Shown: positions 1 to 10,112 of the stretch, one piece after another
Layout: the number at the start of each line of letters is the position of its first letter
Position numbering within the stretch: the stretch's first letter is position 1
Assembly (NCBI GenBank): GCA_002869225.1
Contig: PKTG01000071.1
Location: 426-41,084 of the forward strand
DNA from: Candidatus Muiribacterium halophilum
Lineage (GTDB): Bacteria; Muiribacteriota; Muiribacteriia; Muiribacteriales; Muiribacteriaceae
Direction of reading: 5' to 3'
Length of the DNA stretch: 40,659 bases
Position numbers and translations under genes: made by a program
The notes under the pieces: generated by a model
Database searches by the model: none
Told to the model about the DNA's origin: nothing
What the model saw: only the letters and a program-made list of their open reading frames with translations

Positions 1-205
1 ATCCCAAATTCCCATCCGCTTCACACATTACCCTTCACGTAAAATTGTCCTTACTCACTATTTCCTTTTCTCTACTTTCTGCTTCTAAATTATTTATATC
101 CAACCCTAACCCCTCACACCTCATCCCTGTGTTTACGCGTTTCGCTTAACGCTTCACGCTTTACGTTTAATCTACTCACTACTCACTAATTCCAACCTTT
201 ACGAA
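1..205. repeat. Intergenic heptamer-phased repeat region (copy A)
   Basis: No gene is seen before the thioredoxin gene at 259. The plus strand is pyrimidine-rich and, read on the minus strand, breaks into degenerate 7-mers of the form GTRAANN (for example GTGAGTA, GTAAAGC, GTGAAGC, GTTAAGC). Positions 152-174 are an exact 23-nt inverted match to 32789-32811, and the similarity extends over roughly 50 nt with the heptamers in the same order. No open frame or RNA gene is evident, so I call it a dispersed non-coding repeat. Its function is unknown. Confidence 0.6.
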
Positions 206-226
206 AAAAAATAAATATTGTATAAT
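198..226 (+). promoter_or_regulatory. Candidate sigma70-type promoter for the thioredoxin lipoprotein gene
   Basis: A perfect TATAAT lies at 221-226, with TTTACG (4 of 6 consensus bases) at 198-203 after a 17-nt spacer. The start codon follows 33 nt downstream with a GGAGG ribosome-binding site at 246-250. The promoter sits at the edge of the repeat region, so the repeat may supply its upstream part. Confidence 0.5.
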
Positions 227-258
227 ATTATTACATTAAAACATTCGGAGGTTATAAT

Positions 259-726
259 ATGAAAATTTTTAGAATATTAATGATTTTAGTTATGTTGTTT
301 TCTTTAGCTGCATGTAAAAAGACTAACAATACTGCAAACAAGGTAGAACAGAAAATTGAAAAGAAAGAACCGGTTGCTGCCGTAGAAAAGACCGAAAACA
401 AAGATGTTGTTGTTCACATAGAATCAGAAGAACAGTATAACCAGATGCTTAAGGAAAACCAGTTCGTTGTAGCTGATTTTTATGCTGACTGGTGCTCTCC
501 ATGTAAAAAGCTTGCACCTCATGTTGTTAGCTTAGCAAACGAGTTTGATGGTAAAGTAGTCTTTTTGAAAATAAATGTTGATAATGTAAGAAGTATTGCT
601 GCAAAACTCAGAATCGATTCAATTCCAAGAGTGTTCTTCTTTAAAGATGGAAAAGATGTTGAAATAGTAAAAGGTTATATGGATCTTGATGAGTTTAGAA
701 ATAAAGTAAATGCAATGATGAAATAA
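259..726 (+). CDS. Thioredoxin-fold lipoprotein
   Basis: This is a 155-residue secreted thioredoxin. The N-terminus is a lipoprotein signal: KxxR, a hydrophobic stretch, then lipobox LAAC with the lipidated cysteine at residue 19. A charged linker (about 20-50) leads to a thioredoxin domain (about 53-155) with the active site WCSPC (Cys79, Cys82), Ser replacing the usual Gly, and a SIPR cis-proline segment. It is predicted to be anchored on the periplasmic side of a membrane and to perform thiol-disulfide exchange there. The next gene, trxB, encodes a cytosolic thioredoxin reductase, so direct partnership would require a transmembrane relay such as CcdA/DsbD, which is not in this window. The start is fixed by GGAGG at 246-250. 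Confidence 0.88.
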   Translation: MKIFRILMILVMLFSLAACKKTNNTANKVEQKIEKKEPVAAVEKTENKDVVVHIESEEQYNQMLKENQFVVADFYADWCSPCKKLAPHVVSLANEFDGKVVFLKINVDNVRSIAAKLRIDSIPRVFFFKDGKDVEIVKGYMDLDEFRNKVNAMMK

Positions 727-1005
727 TAATAGAAGAAAAGTTGGAAATGGAGAGTTGGGAATTGGGAGTTTCGGATTAAATTAATAAAATTCTAAAATCC
801 TTAACTCTTTGTTCTTTTTAATAAAAAGTGATCTCGAGAATTAGATGTTGATTTTTTTAGATTATGAAAGATTTTTTTGTTAGTGATCTGAATAATTGAC
901 GAAGGACTAGCACCGCTAATTCGAGGAGATTTGAAGATGAATAACGGAAAAAGATAATTAATATAGGAAAATGAATATTTAATTCTTGAGATAGATGGAG
1001 GTAAC
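727..1005. other. Spacer with purine-rich heptamer repeat
   Basis: No gene is seen in these 279 nt. Positions about 735-775 read as purine-rich units such as AGTTGGA, AATGGAG, AGTTGGG and AATTGGG, the same style as the other intergenic repeats here (a complementary form of GAATTGGGA occurs near position 5). The rest is AT-rich. I could not assign a convincing promoter for trxB. The trxB ribosome-binding site GGAGG lies at the 3' end. Confidence 0.4.
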
Positions 1006-1929
1006 ATGAGAGATGTTGTAATAGTTGGTGGTGGACCTGCAGGACTAGGAGCTGGAATATATTCTTCAAGGGCACTTCTTGATACCGTAATAATCGAAAA
1101 GGGTGCTGTTGGTGGACAGATACTTACTACATCTCTAATTGAAAACTATCCAGGAGTTGAAGCAACTGATGGTTTTACTCTTATTACCAAAATGAAATCG
1201 CAGGCAGAAGAATTTGGATGTGAGATTCTTTCATCTGAGATAAAAAAACTAAAACTTGAGGATAATGGAACTAAAGCACTGATACTTGGTGATGATTCTA
1301 CAATAAAATGTAAAGCTCTTATTATCGCATCTGGTAGAAGACCAAACAGTTTAAATGTACCTGGTGAAAAAGAGCTTACAGGGCATGGAATATCATACTG
1401 CGCAACCTGTGATGGAGCATTTTTCAGAGGCAAAGAAGTAGCTGTTATTGGCGGTGGAAACTCTGCACTTGAAGAAGCTCTTTTTCTTACTAAATTTGTT
1501 GAAAAAGTATATATAATACATAGAAGACAGGGTTTAAGAGCTGCAAAAATAGTAGTTGAGCGATGTAAAAAAAATGAAAAGATAGAGTTTGTACTAGATA
1601 CCGTTGTTGAGAGTTTTAACGGCAAAGGCTCTCTTGAATCCCTTACTCTAAAGAATAAAGTTACCGGCAAGGTATGGGAAAAACCTCTTACAGGTGCTTT
1701 TATGTATGTTGGTTGGCTTCCAAACTCAGAACCTTTTAAAGATGTAGTATTTACTGATGAGAAAGGTTATATAGTTGCTGATAGGAACATGCATACAAAT
1801 GTTGAAGGTATATATGCAGCTGGAGATATAAGAGTCTCGACCTTAAAACAGGTCTGTACTGCAACAGGTGATGGAGCCGTTGCAGCTACTTCCGCTGAAG
1901 ACTATCTCGGTACCTTTCAAATGCAATGA
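1006..1929 (+). CDS. trxB: Thioredoxin reductase (NADPH)
   Basis: A 307-residue flavoprotein of the normal family length. It has the FAD-binding GGGPAGLGAG near residue 8, the redox pair CATC (Cys132, Cys135), the NADPH-binding GGGNSALEEA near 150 followed by HRRQ, and the FAD-contacting YAAGDIR near 270. It transfers electrons from NADPH through FAD to thioredoxin in the cytoplasm. The start ATG has GGAGG 5 nt upstream. It stands between two repeat-bearing spacers and is probably transcribed alone or with the thioredoxin gene upstream. It ends with TGA, showing that TGA is a normal stop in this genome. Confidence 0.96.
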   Translation: MRDVVIVGGGPAGLGAGIYSSRALLDTVIIEKGAVGGQILTTSLIENYPGVEATDGFTLITKMKSQAEEFGCEILSSEIKKLKLEDNGTKALILGDDSTIKCKALIIASGRRPNSLNVPGEKELTGHGISYCATCDGAFFRGKEVAVIGGGNSALEEALFLTKFVEKVYIIHRRQGLRAAKIVVERCKKNEKIEFVLDTVVESFNGKGSLESLTLKNKVTGKVWEKPLTGAFMYVGWLPNSEPFKDVVFTDEKGYIVADRNMHTNVEGIYAAGDIRVSTLKQVCTATGDGAVAATSAEDYLGTFQMQ

Positions 1930-2131
1930 CCCAAAAGTAAATAACATATCTTTTTAATTTATAATTGCTAAAAACTCCTTGAAAGCCCGCTAGGATTACT
2001 GCGTCATTTTTCGCAAATCTAAATAAAAAATCTAAAGTTATTTCTTTTTTGTTCCATCAAATTTGAAAGGTACAAAAATTTAAAATTTGGAAAAACCATT
2101 TTGAAAGGTACATTATTAAAAAAAACATTTT

Positions 2132-2192
2132 GCAGTTTGGTAGCAGGGATGCGGAGCCTGCGGATAAGCAACAAAGTTGTGAACCAAACTGC
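2132..2192 (+). other. Potential branched stem-loop element
   Basis: The arms GCAGTTTGGT (2132-2141) and ACCAAACTGC (2183-2192) are perfect complements. They enclose two further hairpins: GCAGG/CCTGC (2143-2147 with 2157-2161, 9-nt loop) and ACAA/TTGT (2171-2174 with 2177-2180). The result is a three-way junction with a 10-bp closing stem. The element is more GC-rich than its surroundings. It has no tRNA features such as a GTTCGAATC T-loop. It could be a small RNA, a leader element or a mobile miniature repeat, and the inverted symmetry means either strand could fold. Confidence 0.35.
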
Positions 2193-2313
2193 CACTCTAG
2201 CCACACATTATAAATCGATAGACGAAGACTAATTCAAAAATGAAGTTAATAAATTTTCAAAAACACCTACACAGGAAGTGCTATCGTTTTTGAAATTATT
2301 TTTTGATTCTAAT

Positions 2314-2342
2314 CCATTCACAATTCACTTCTCACTATTCAC
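2314..2342 (-). repeat. Dispersed heptamer repeat (copy C)
   Basis: Read on the minus strand, these 29 nt match 32763-32791 with only three differences. Both consist of GTGAATA/GTGAGAR/GTGAATK/GTGAAT units. This copy lies immediately beside the 21-nt palindrome at 2344-2364. Confidence 0.6.
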
Positions 2343-2343
2343 C

Positions 2344-2364
2344 ACAAGTATCCGGGATACTTGT
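2344..2364. promoter_or_regulatory. Perfect 21-nt palindrome upstream of the mutase gene
   Basis: ACAAGTATCC and GGATACTTGT are exact reverse complements around a single central G. The palindrome lies 25 nt upstream of a TATAAT box (2390-2395) and 87 nt upstream of the phosphohexomutase start. It could be an operator or a short hairpin. No T-run follows, which argues against a terminator. Confidence 0.35.
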
Positions 2365-2389
2365 TATCAATTTGCTAGTTTTTAAGATT

Positions 2390-2395
2390 TATAAT
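2390..2395 (+). promoter_or_regulatory. Candidate -10 box for the phosphohexomutase operon
   Basis: A perfect TATAAT lies 55 nt before the ATG at 2451. I see no good -35 at the standard 16-18 nt spacing, so an activator may be needed or the true promoter may be elsewhere. Confidence 0.3.
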
Positions 2396-2450
2396 ACAAT
2401 TATTCACGTATTGTTATTACATTTTATAGTGAGTTCAGCGAGGGGGGATT

Positions 2451-3794
2451 ATGGCTGGAATTTTTAAAGCATACGATATCAGAGGAACTGTGCCGGATAA
2501 TCTGTATCCGGATATTGCATATAAGATTGGTAAAGGTATTGCAAAATTTATAGGTAAAGGTCCAATTGTTGTCGGAAGAGATATGAGAAAAAGTGGCGAA
2601 GAACTTTCAGACAGTCTTATCAGAGGAATAACCGACATGGGTCTTGATGTTATAAATATTGGTGTTGTTGAGACTCCAATGGTCAACTTTGCGACTGCTA
2701 CACTAGAGGCTATGGGCGGTGTTATGATAACAGCTTCTCATAATCCGGCAGGTTATAACGGATTTAAAATATGTAAAGAGGAAGCTCGACCGGTTTCTTA
2801 TGAGACCGGTATTAATCTTGTAGAAGAGTATGTTCATGATGATGTATCACCTGAAACAGATAAAAAAGGTGTTGTAGTAGAAAAAGATATTTATAATGAT
2901 TATATAGATTATGTTATGTCTTATGTAAAAGACTGGAAACCAATGAAATTGGTTGTTGATGCCGGTAGTGGTATGGCGGGTAAGACAATTCCTAAATTCT
3001 TCAAAGCTCTCGAAGAAAAAAGGGGAATTAAGATGGAAGTTGAAGAGATGTTCTTTGAACTCGATGGAACTTTTCCACATCATGATGCAAACCCTTTAAA
3101 AGAAGAAAATACAGCTGATCTTTCTAAAAAGGTAAAAGAATTAAATGCTGATCTTGGTGTCGCATTTGATGGAGACGCTGACAGGTCAGGTTATATTGAT
3201 GAAAATGGAAAAGTAATAACAAATGATTTTGTTGCTACGCTTATTTCTATGGAATATCTAAGGACCAATCCTGGTTCTACTATACTATATGATGTACGTT
3301 CATCCTGGTCATTTCCAGAAACTGTCAGGGAAATGGGTGGAACTGCAAAAAAATGTAAGGTAGGACACGCTTATATTAAAGAAGCTTTGAGAAAAGAGAA
3401 TGCGATTTTTGCAGGAGAGCTTTCGGGTCATTATTATTTTCAGGAAAATTTCCATACAGACAGCGGTATTATTGCTATGATAATGATAATAAACCTTATG
3501 TGTGCTAAAGAGAGCAAAATATCTAAACTTGTCGAACCTCTACTTAGATATTATGCGTCAGGTGAGATCAACAGTACAGTAAAAGCACCCGAAGAAAAGA
3601 TGAATCAGCTTGAGGAAAAATATTCTTCTGGAAAAGTTGAGCACATAGATGGAATATCAGTTGAGTTTGATGACTGGTGGTTTAACGTAAGAAAGTCAAA
3701 TACAGAACCGACCTTAAGACTTAATCTTGAAGCTAAAACCGAGAGTTTGATGATTGAGAAAAGAGATGAGATCTTAGGTCTTATTAGAGGATAA
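2451..3794 (+). CDS. manB: Phosphomannomutase/phosphoglucomutase
   Basis: A 447-residue alpha-D-phosphohexomutase of normal length. It has the phosphoserine loop TASHNPAGYNGFK (Ser96), the metal-binding DGDADR (240-245), the sugar-specificity loop GELSGH typical of the dual PMM/PGM type, and the C-terminal phosphate-binding RKSNTEPTLR. It interconverts mannose-6-P/mannose-1-P or glucose-6-P/glucose-1-P, feeding the surface-sugar enzymes encoded further along. The start has a very strong GAGGGGGG site at 2440-2447. It is followed after 14 nt by the nfeD-like gene. Whether mannose or glucose is the main substrate cannot be read from the sequence. Confidence 0.93.
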   Translation: MAGIFKAYDIRGTVPDNLYPDIAYKIGKGIAKFIGKGPIVVGRDMRKSGEELSDSLIRGITDMGLDVINIGVVETPMVNFATATLEAMGGVMITASHNPAGYNGFKICKEEARPVSYETGINLVEEYVHDDVSPETDKKGVVVEKDIYNDYIDYVMSYVKDWKPMKLVVDAGSGMAGKTIPKFFKALEEKRGIKMEVEEMFFELDGTFPHHDANPLKEENTADLSKKVKELNADLGVAFDGDADRSGYIDENGKVITNDFVATLISMEYLRTNPGSTILYDVRSSWSFPETVREMGGTAKKCKVGHAYIKEALRKENAIFAGELSGHYYFQENFHTDSGIIAMIMIINLMCAKESKISKLVEPLLRYYASGEINSTVKAPEEKMNQLEEKYSSGKVEHIDGISVEFDDWWFNVRKSNTEPTLRLNLEAKTESLMIEKRDEILGLIRG

Positions 3795-3808
3795 AAGGAG
3801 AAAATAAT

Positions 3809-4258
3809 ATGCCAGAACTAGATATTTGGATCTACTGGGTCGTTTCAGGTGTCATGCTTATGATAGCCGAGATATTTACTCCAGGATTTGTTCTTGCTCT
3901 GTTTGGGGTAGCGGCTATTATTGCTGGAATAGTAGCAAAGTTTATGCCTGATGCAATGACAACTCAGATAGGTGTTTTTGCAGCATCTACCTTTGTACTT
4001 TTTGTATTTGTAAGAAAGCTTTTATATGGATATTTTGAAAAGGATGCAAAGCAGATCCTGACTAACGCAGATGCTTTGGTTGGAAAAACTGGAAAAGTAA
4101 AATCGAAAGTATCTGTTGATTCTCATGGTGAAGTAAAAGTTGGCGGAGAATCATGGTATGCTGTACCTGATATGGATGAAGTAATAATTGAAGAAGGTGA
4201 AAAAATAGTAGTGTTAAAAGTCGAAGGAAGCAAATTAATAGTAAAAAAAGGAGAATAG
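3809..4258 (+). CDS. NfeD-like membrane protein
   Basis: A 149-residue protein with two or three transmembrane helices in the first ~75 residues (WIYWVVSGVMLMIAEIF, a second at about 28-47 and a third at about 52-70). A small OB-fold-type beta domain follows (about 85-149; LVGKTGKVKS, VKVGGESWYAV and a GEKIVVLKVEGSKLIVKK end), the hallmark of the short NfeD family. NfeD proteins pair with SPFH/stomatin proteins in membrane microdomains. Here the SPFH gene starts 1 nt after this stop, which strongly supports the pairing. There is no ClpP-like protease domain, so this is the short form. Confidence 0.88.
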   Translation: MPELDIWIYWVVSGVMLMIAEIFTPGFVLALFGVAAIIAGIVAKFMPDAMTTQIGVFAASTFVLFVFVRKLLYGYFEKDAKQILTNADALVGKTGKVKSKVSVDSHGEVKVGGESWYAVPDMDEVIIEEGEKIVVLKVEGSKLIVKKGE

Positions 4259-4259
4259 T

Positions 4260-5251
4260 ATGGGTCCTGTAATAATTGGCGTAGCGATATTTGTTATAGT
4301 AGTAGCTTTAAAAGGTATTATCATCGTAAAACAAGCTGAAGTTGTAATGGTGGAAAGACTTGGTAGATACAATAGAACTCTACAGAGTGGAATTAATATT
4401 ATATGGCCTATTCTAGAGATGGCTAGAAAAATAAAATGGAAGACTTTGAAGACTGATTTTCAAGGAAATCAGTATCATATAATCAAAGAAAAGACCAGAA
4501 TAGATCTTAGAGAAACTGTTTATGATTTCCCAAGACAGAACGTTATAACAAGAGATAACGTAACATTAGAGATCAATGCTCTTTTATATTTTCAGGTGAC
4601 AGATCCTATGAAAGCGGTATATGAGATCGAGAATCTTCCAGATGCAATTGAAAAACTCACACAGACTACCCTAAGAAATGTTATAGGTGAACTTGACCTT
4701 GATCAAACTCTAGCGTCAAGAGATGTCATAAACTCTAAACTTCGTCTTATACTTGATGAAGCAACAGATAAATGGGGTGTCAAGGTAAACAGAGTAGAGC
4801 TTCAGGATATTAATCCTCCAAAGGAAATCAGAGAAGCAATGGAAAAACAGATGAGAGCTGAAAGAGATAAAAGAGCTAAGATACTTGAGGCAGAAGGTAG
4901 TAAGAAATCTGCAATACTTAAAGCTGAAGGTGAAAGAGAATCTAATATCCTTAACGCGCAAGGTAAAAAGGAAGCAAATATTCTTAGCGCAGAGGGTGAG
5001 GCTAACGCTAGACTTAAAATAGCTGAAGCTGAAGCTATTGCTATTGAGAAGATAAAGGATAAATCAGGAAAACCTGAGACTGCACTCAACTATCTTGTTG
5101 CTCTTAGATATATAAAAGCATTTGATGAGATAGCAAAGAACCCATCTGATAATAAAACAGTATTTATGCCTTATGAAGTATCTTCAGTGATGTCATCATT
5201 AGGTGGTATCAAGGAACTTTTTAAGGAGACTAAAAAGAAAGAAATAATGTA

Positions 5252-5252
<1 letters not shown>
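4260..5252 (+). CDS. SPFH/band 7 (stomatin/QmcA-like) protein
   Basis: A 330-residue protein with one N-terminal membrane anchor (about 4-24). A band 7 domain (about 28-200) contains VERLGRYNRTLQSGINIIWP and DFPRQNVITRDNVTLEINALLYFQV. A long alanine/glutamate-rich coiled coil (about 195-265) holds repeated ILKAEGERESNILNAQG-type units, typical of stomatin/QmcA/paraslipin proteins. It is expected to oligomerise on the membrane as a scaffold with the NfeD-like protein just upstream. Its stop codon overlaps the start of the following MFS gene by 1 nt (TAATG), so the three are probably co-translated. Confidence 0.92.
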
Positions 5253-8417
<3,165 letters not shown>

Positions 8418-8419
8418 AG

Positions 8420-9109
8420 ATGAACATTTCGGTGGTTCTTGCTGGGGGTAATGGAAAAAGAATGAAGCTTGAGAGGGGTAGCAAACAATTACTTAAACTT
8501 AATGGAAAACCAGTTTTTCTTCATTCAGTAGATGTTTTTCAGGAAACAGGTATCTTTGATAAAACAGTTGTTGTGTATAACCCTGATTATAGTGATGAAT
8601 ATATTAAATATCTTAAGGATTATAAAGACATATTAATGGTAGAAGCTGGTCATGAAAGATGGCGTTCTTCTTTGAATGCTCTTGAAGAGATAGAAAGATC
8701 TTTTCCTCTTACAAACATAGTAGCCATACATGATGGAGCAAGACCTTTTATCAGAAAAGAACTAATTGAGAATATGGTAAAAGATGTAAAGAAAGATTTG
8801 GGTGTTATTCCCGGAGTATATTTAAAAGATACAATAAAGAAGATCAATAAGGATAATATTGTTGTTGATACCCCAAAAAGAAGCAAACATGTAAAAGTAA
8901 TGACACCACAGGTTTTTGATTTTAAGAATTTACTTGAGGCATATAGGTCGTTTGATCACAGCATAAATATGCCAACCGATGATGCTATGATATTTGAGTC
9001 ATATGGAAAAAAAGTCAAAGTCGTAATAGCAGATGAGAGTAATATAAAGATAACGACACCCGAAGATATTATTATTGCTCGAAAATTCATGAGCAGTTTA
9101 TTTGGCTGA
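8420..9109 (+). CDS. ispD: 2-C-methyl-D-erythritol 4-phosphate cytidylyltransferase
   Basis: A 229-residue nucleotidyltransferase of the IspD family. It has the CTP-binding SVVLAGGNGKRM at the N-terminus (the family usually has AAGxGxR), ERWRSSLNALEEI, HDGARPFIRKELI and the C-terminal PTDDAMIFE...ESNIKITTPEDI. It makes CDP-methylerythritol in the non-mevalonate isoprenoid pathway; ispE is the next gene. IspD is hard to separate from TarI/ribitol-5-P cytidylyltransferase by motifs alone, but the adjacency to ispE favours IspD. The stop codon lies within the first hairpin of the array that follows. Confidence 0.88.
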   Translation: MNISVVLAGGNGKRMKLERGSKQLLKLNGKPVFLHSVDVFQETGIFDKTVVVYNPDYSDEYIKYLKDYKDILMVEAGHERWRSSLNALEEIERSFPLTNIVAIHDGARPFIRKELIENMVKDVKKDLGVIPGVYLKDTIKKINKDNIVVDTPKRSKHVKVMTPQVFDFKNLLEAYRSFDHSINMPTDDAMIFESYGKKVKVVIADESNIKITTPEDIIIARKFMSSLFG

Positions 9110-9264
9110 AGCCAAAATATTTTTTCGAAGAAAAAAATGATGAGCTGAAGCTCATATGCTTTTCCTAAGAAAAGTGTTTCGGTTGATTTTAACACTCAGC
9201 TGTGCTGAGCATTTTAGCAAAGCTAAATATTTGAACAGAGTTCATAAACGGCACTAAAGGTGCC
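9101..9264 (+). repeat. Array of nine mini-hairpins at ~18-19 nt spacing
   Basis: Successive short inverted repeats with different sequences but like geometry: 9101-9116 (7 bp, GA loop), 9120-9136 (7 bp, GAA), 9140-9155 (7 bp, GA), 9159-9174 (6 bp, CTAA), 9173-9196 (degenerate), 9195-9209 (6 bp, TGT), 9213-9227 (6 bp, AAA), 9232-9244 (5 bp, AGA) and 9250-9264 (5-6 bp, TAAAG). Centres fall at about 9108, 9128, 9147, 9166, 9184, 9202, 9220, 9238 and 9257. Stems differ, so this is not a simple tandem repeat. The first hairpin followed by T-rich sequence could act as a weak terminator. It lies between two co-directional genes. Confidence 0.75.
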
Positions 9265-9291
9265 AAACTGATAAAAACGGAGTTTTTTTAA

Positions 9292-10110
9292 ATGATTGAT
9301 ATAATAAAAAGTCCAGCGAAGATCAACCTTGTCCTTGATCTTTTATATAAGCGAATTGATGGGTTTCATGAGATAGATACGATAATGGCAAAAATAGAAC
9401 TTTTTGATGAAATAAAAGTCAGTTTTTCACAAGAACTTAAGGTAATAACATCAAATGGTATCAGACAGCAGGATAATTTTGTTTATAAAGCTCTAAAAGA
9501 ACTTGAAAAACTAACAAAAAGTAATTTTGAATTATGTTTTTCTATTGAAAAAAATATACCTATGGGAGCGGGACTAGCCGGTGGAAGTTCTAATGCTGGA
9601 GTATGTCTTTCATATGTTTCAAAAAAATATAATATAGATATTGATAAATGTTTAGAAGTTGGGGAAAAAGTTGGTTCGGATATTAATTTTTTTATATTTG
9701 ATCACAATTTTGCCAGATGTACTGGAAAGGGTGAGATAATAATTCCTTTTGATGTCAATCTTGATTACGATGTTTTGTTATTTTTCCCGGATATTCATTC
9801 GGACACTCCTTCTGTGTATAAAGAGTTCAATATAAAGGACAAACCAGGATTAAACGTTTCTAAAGTAATATTAGATATTCAAAACACACAAAAAAATATT
9901 CAGAAAGATCTTTTTAATTGCCTTGAATATCCTGCTTTTAAACTATATCCGGATTTAAACGATATTTATGATAAAATAAGAAAAGTGTATCCTGATATAA
10001 GGATGTCAGGCTCGGGATCTACTTTCTTTACTTTAATTAAGAAAAACGATAGTGTAAAATACACTGATGATGATATTTTTATTAAAAGGGTTGATCTTAT
10101 AAAGGGGTGA
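9292..10110 (+). CDS. ispE: 4-diphosphocytidyl-2-C-methyl-D-erythritol kinase
   Basis: A 272-residue GHMP kinase. It has the N-terminal SPAKINLVLDLLYKRIDGFHEIDTIM characteristic of IspE, the ATP-binding glycine motif PMGAGLAGGSSNAG, GSDINFFIF, and the C-terminal MSGSGSTFF. It phosphorylates the 2-hydroxyl of CDP-methylerythritol, the step after IspD in the MEP pathway. The ATG is preceded by CGGAG at 9278-9282. The next gene, the interrupted TPR protein, begins just after its stop. Confidence 0.93.
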   Translation: MIDIIKSPAKINLVLDLLYKRIDGFHEIDTIMAKIELFDEIKVSFSQELKVITSNGIRQQDNFVYKALKELEKLTKSNFELCFSIEKNIPMGAGLAGGSSNAGVCLSYVSKKYNIDIDKCLEVGEKVGSDINFFIFDHNFARCTGKGEIIIPFDVNLDYDVLLFFPDIHSDTPSVYKEFNIKDKPGLNVSKVILDIQNTQKNIQKDLFNCLEYPAFKLYPDLNDIYDKIRKVYPDIRMSGSGSTFFTLIKKNDSVKYTDDDIFIKRVDLIKG

Positions 10111-10112
10111 CT

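Larger units (their letters stand above)
1930..2450. other. 521-nt gene-free spacer with repeats and folded elements
   Basis: No open frame on either strand resembles a protein. The spacer holds a 13-nt direct repeat (2062-2074 and 2100-2112, period 38), a potential branched RNA fold (2132-2192), a long inverted repeat (2256-2264 with 2286-2294), a copy of the heptamer repeat (2314-2342), a perfect 21-nt palindrome (2344-2364) and a TATAAT box (2390-2395) ahead of the mutase gene. The crowding suggests an accumulation of small non-coding elements. Confidence 0.5.

Noticed and set aside
1-258. Insertion sequence remnant
   Set aside because: The repeat-rich spacer has no transposase fragment, no terminal inverted repeats and no target duplication that I can see.
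1146-1670. Long minus-strand open frame inside trxB
   Set aside because: It is antisense to a clearly conserved gene and its translation resembles no family; it arises from codon bias of the AT-rich coding strand.
2132-2192. tRNA gene
   Set aside because: The closing stem and branches look superficially cloverleaf-like, but there is no T-loop consensus, no anticodon arm of the correct size and the length is too short.
9101-9264. CRISPR array
   Set aside because: The palindromic units differ in sequence, are only about 15 nt long and leave almost no spacers; no cas genes are present.
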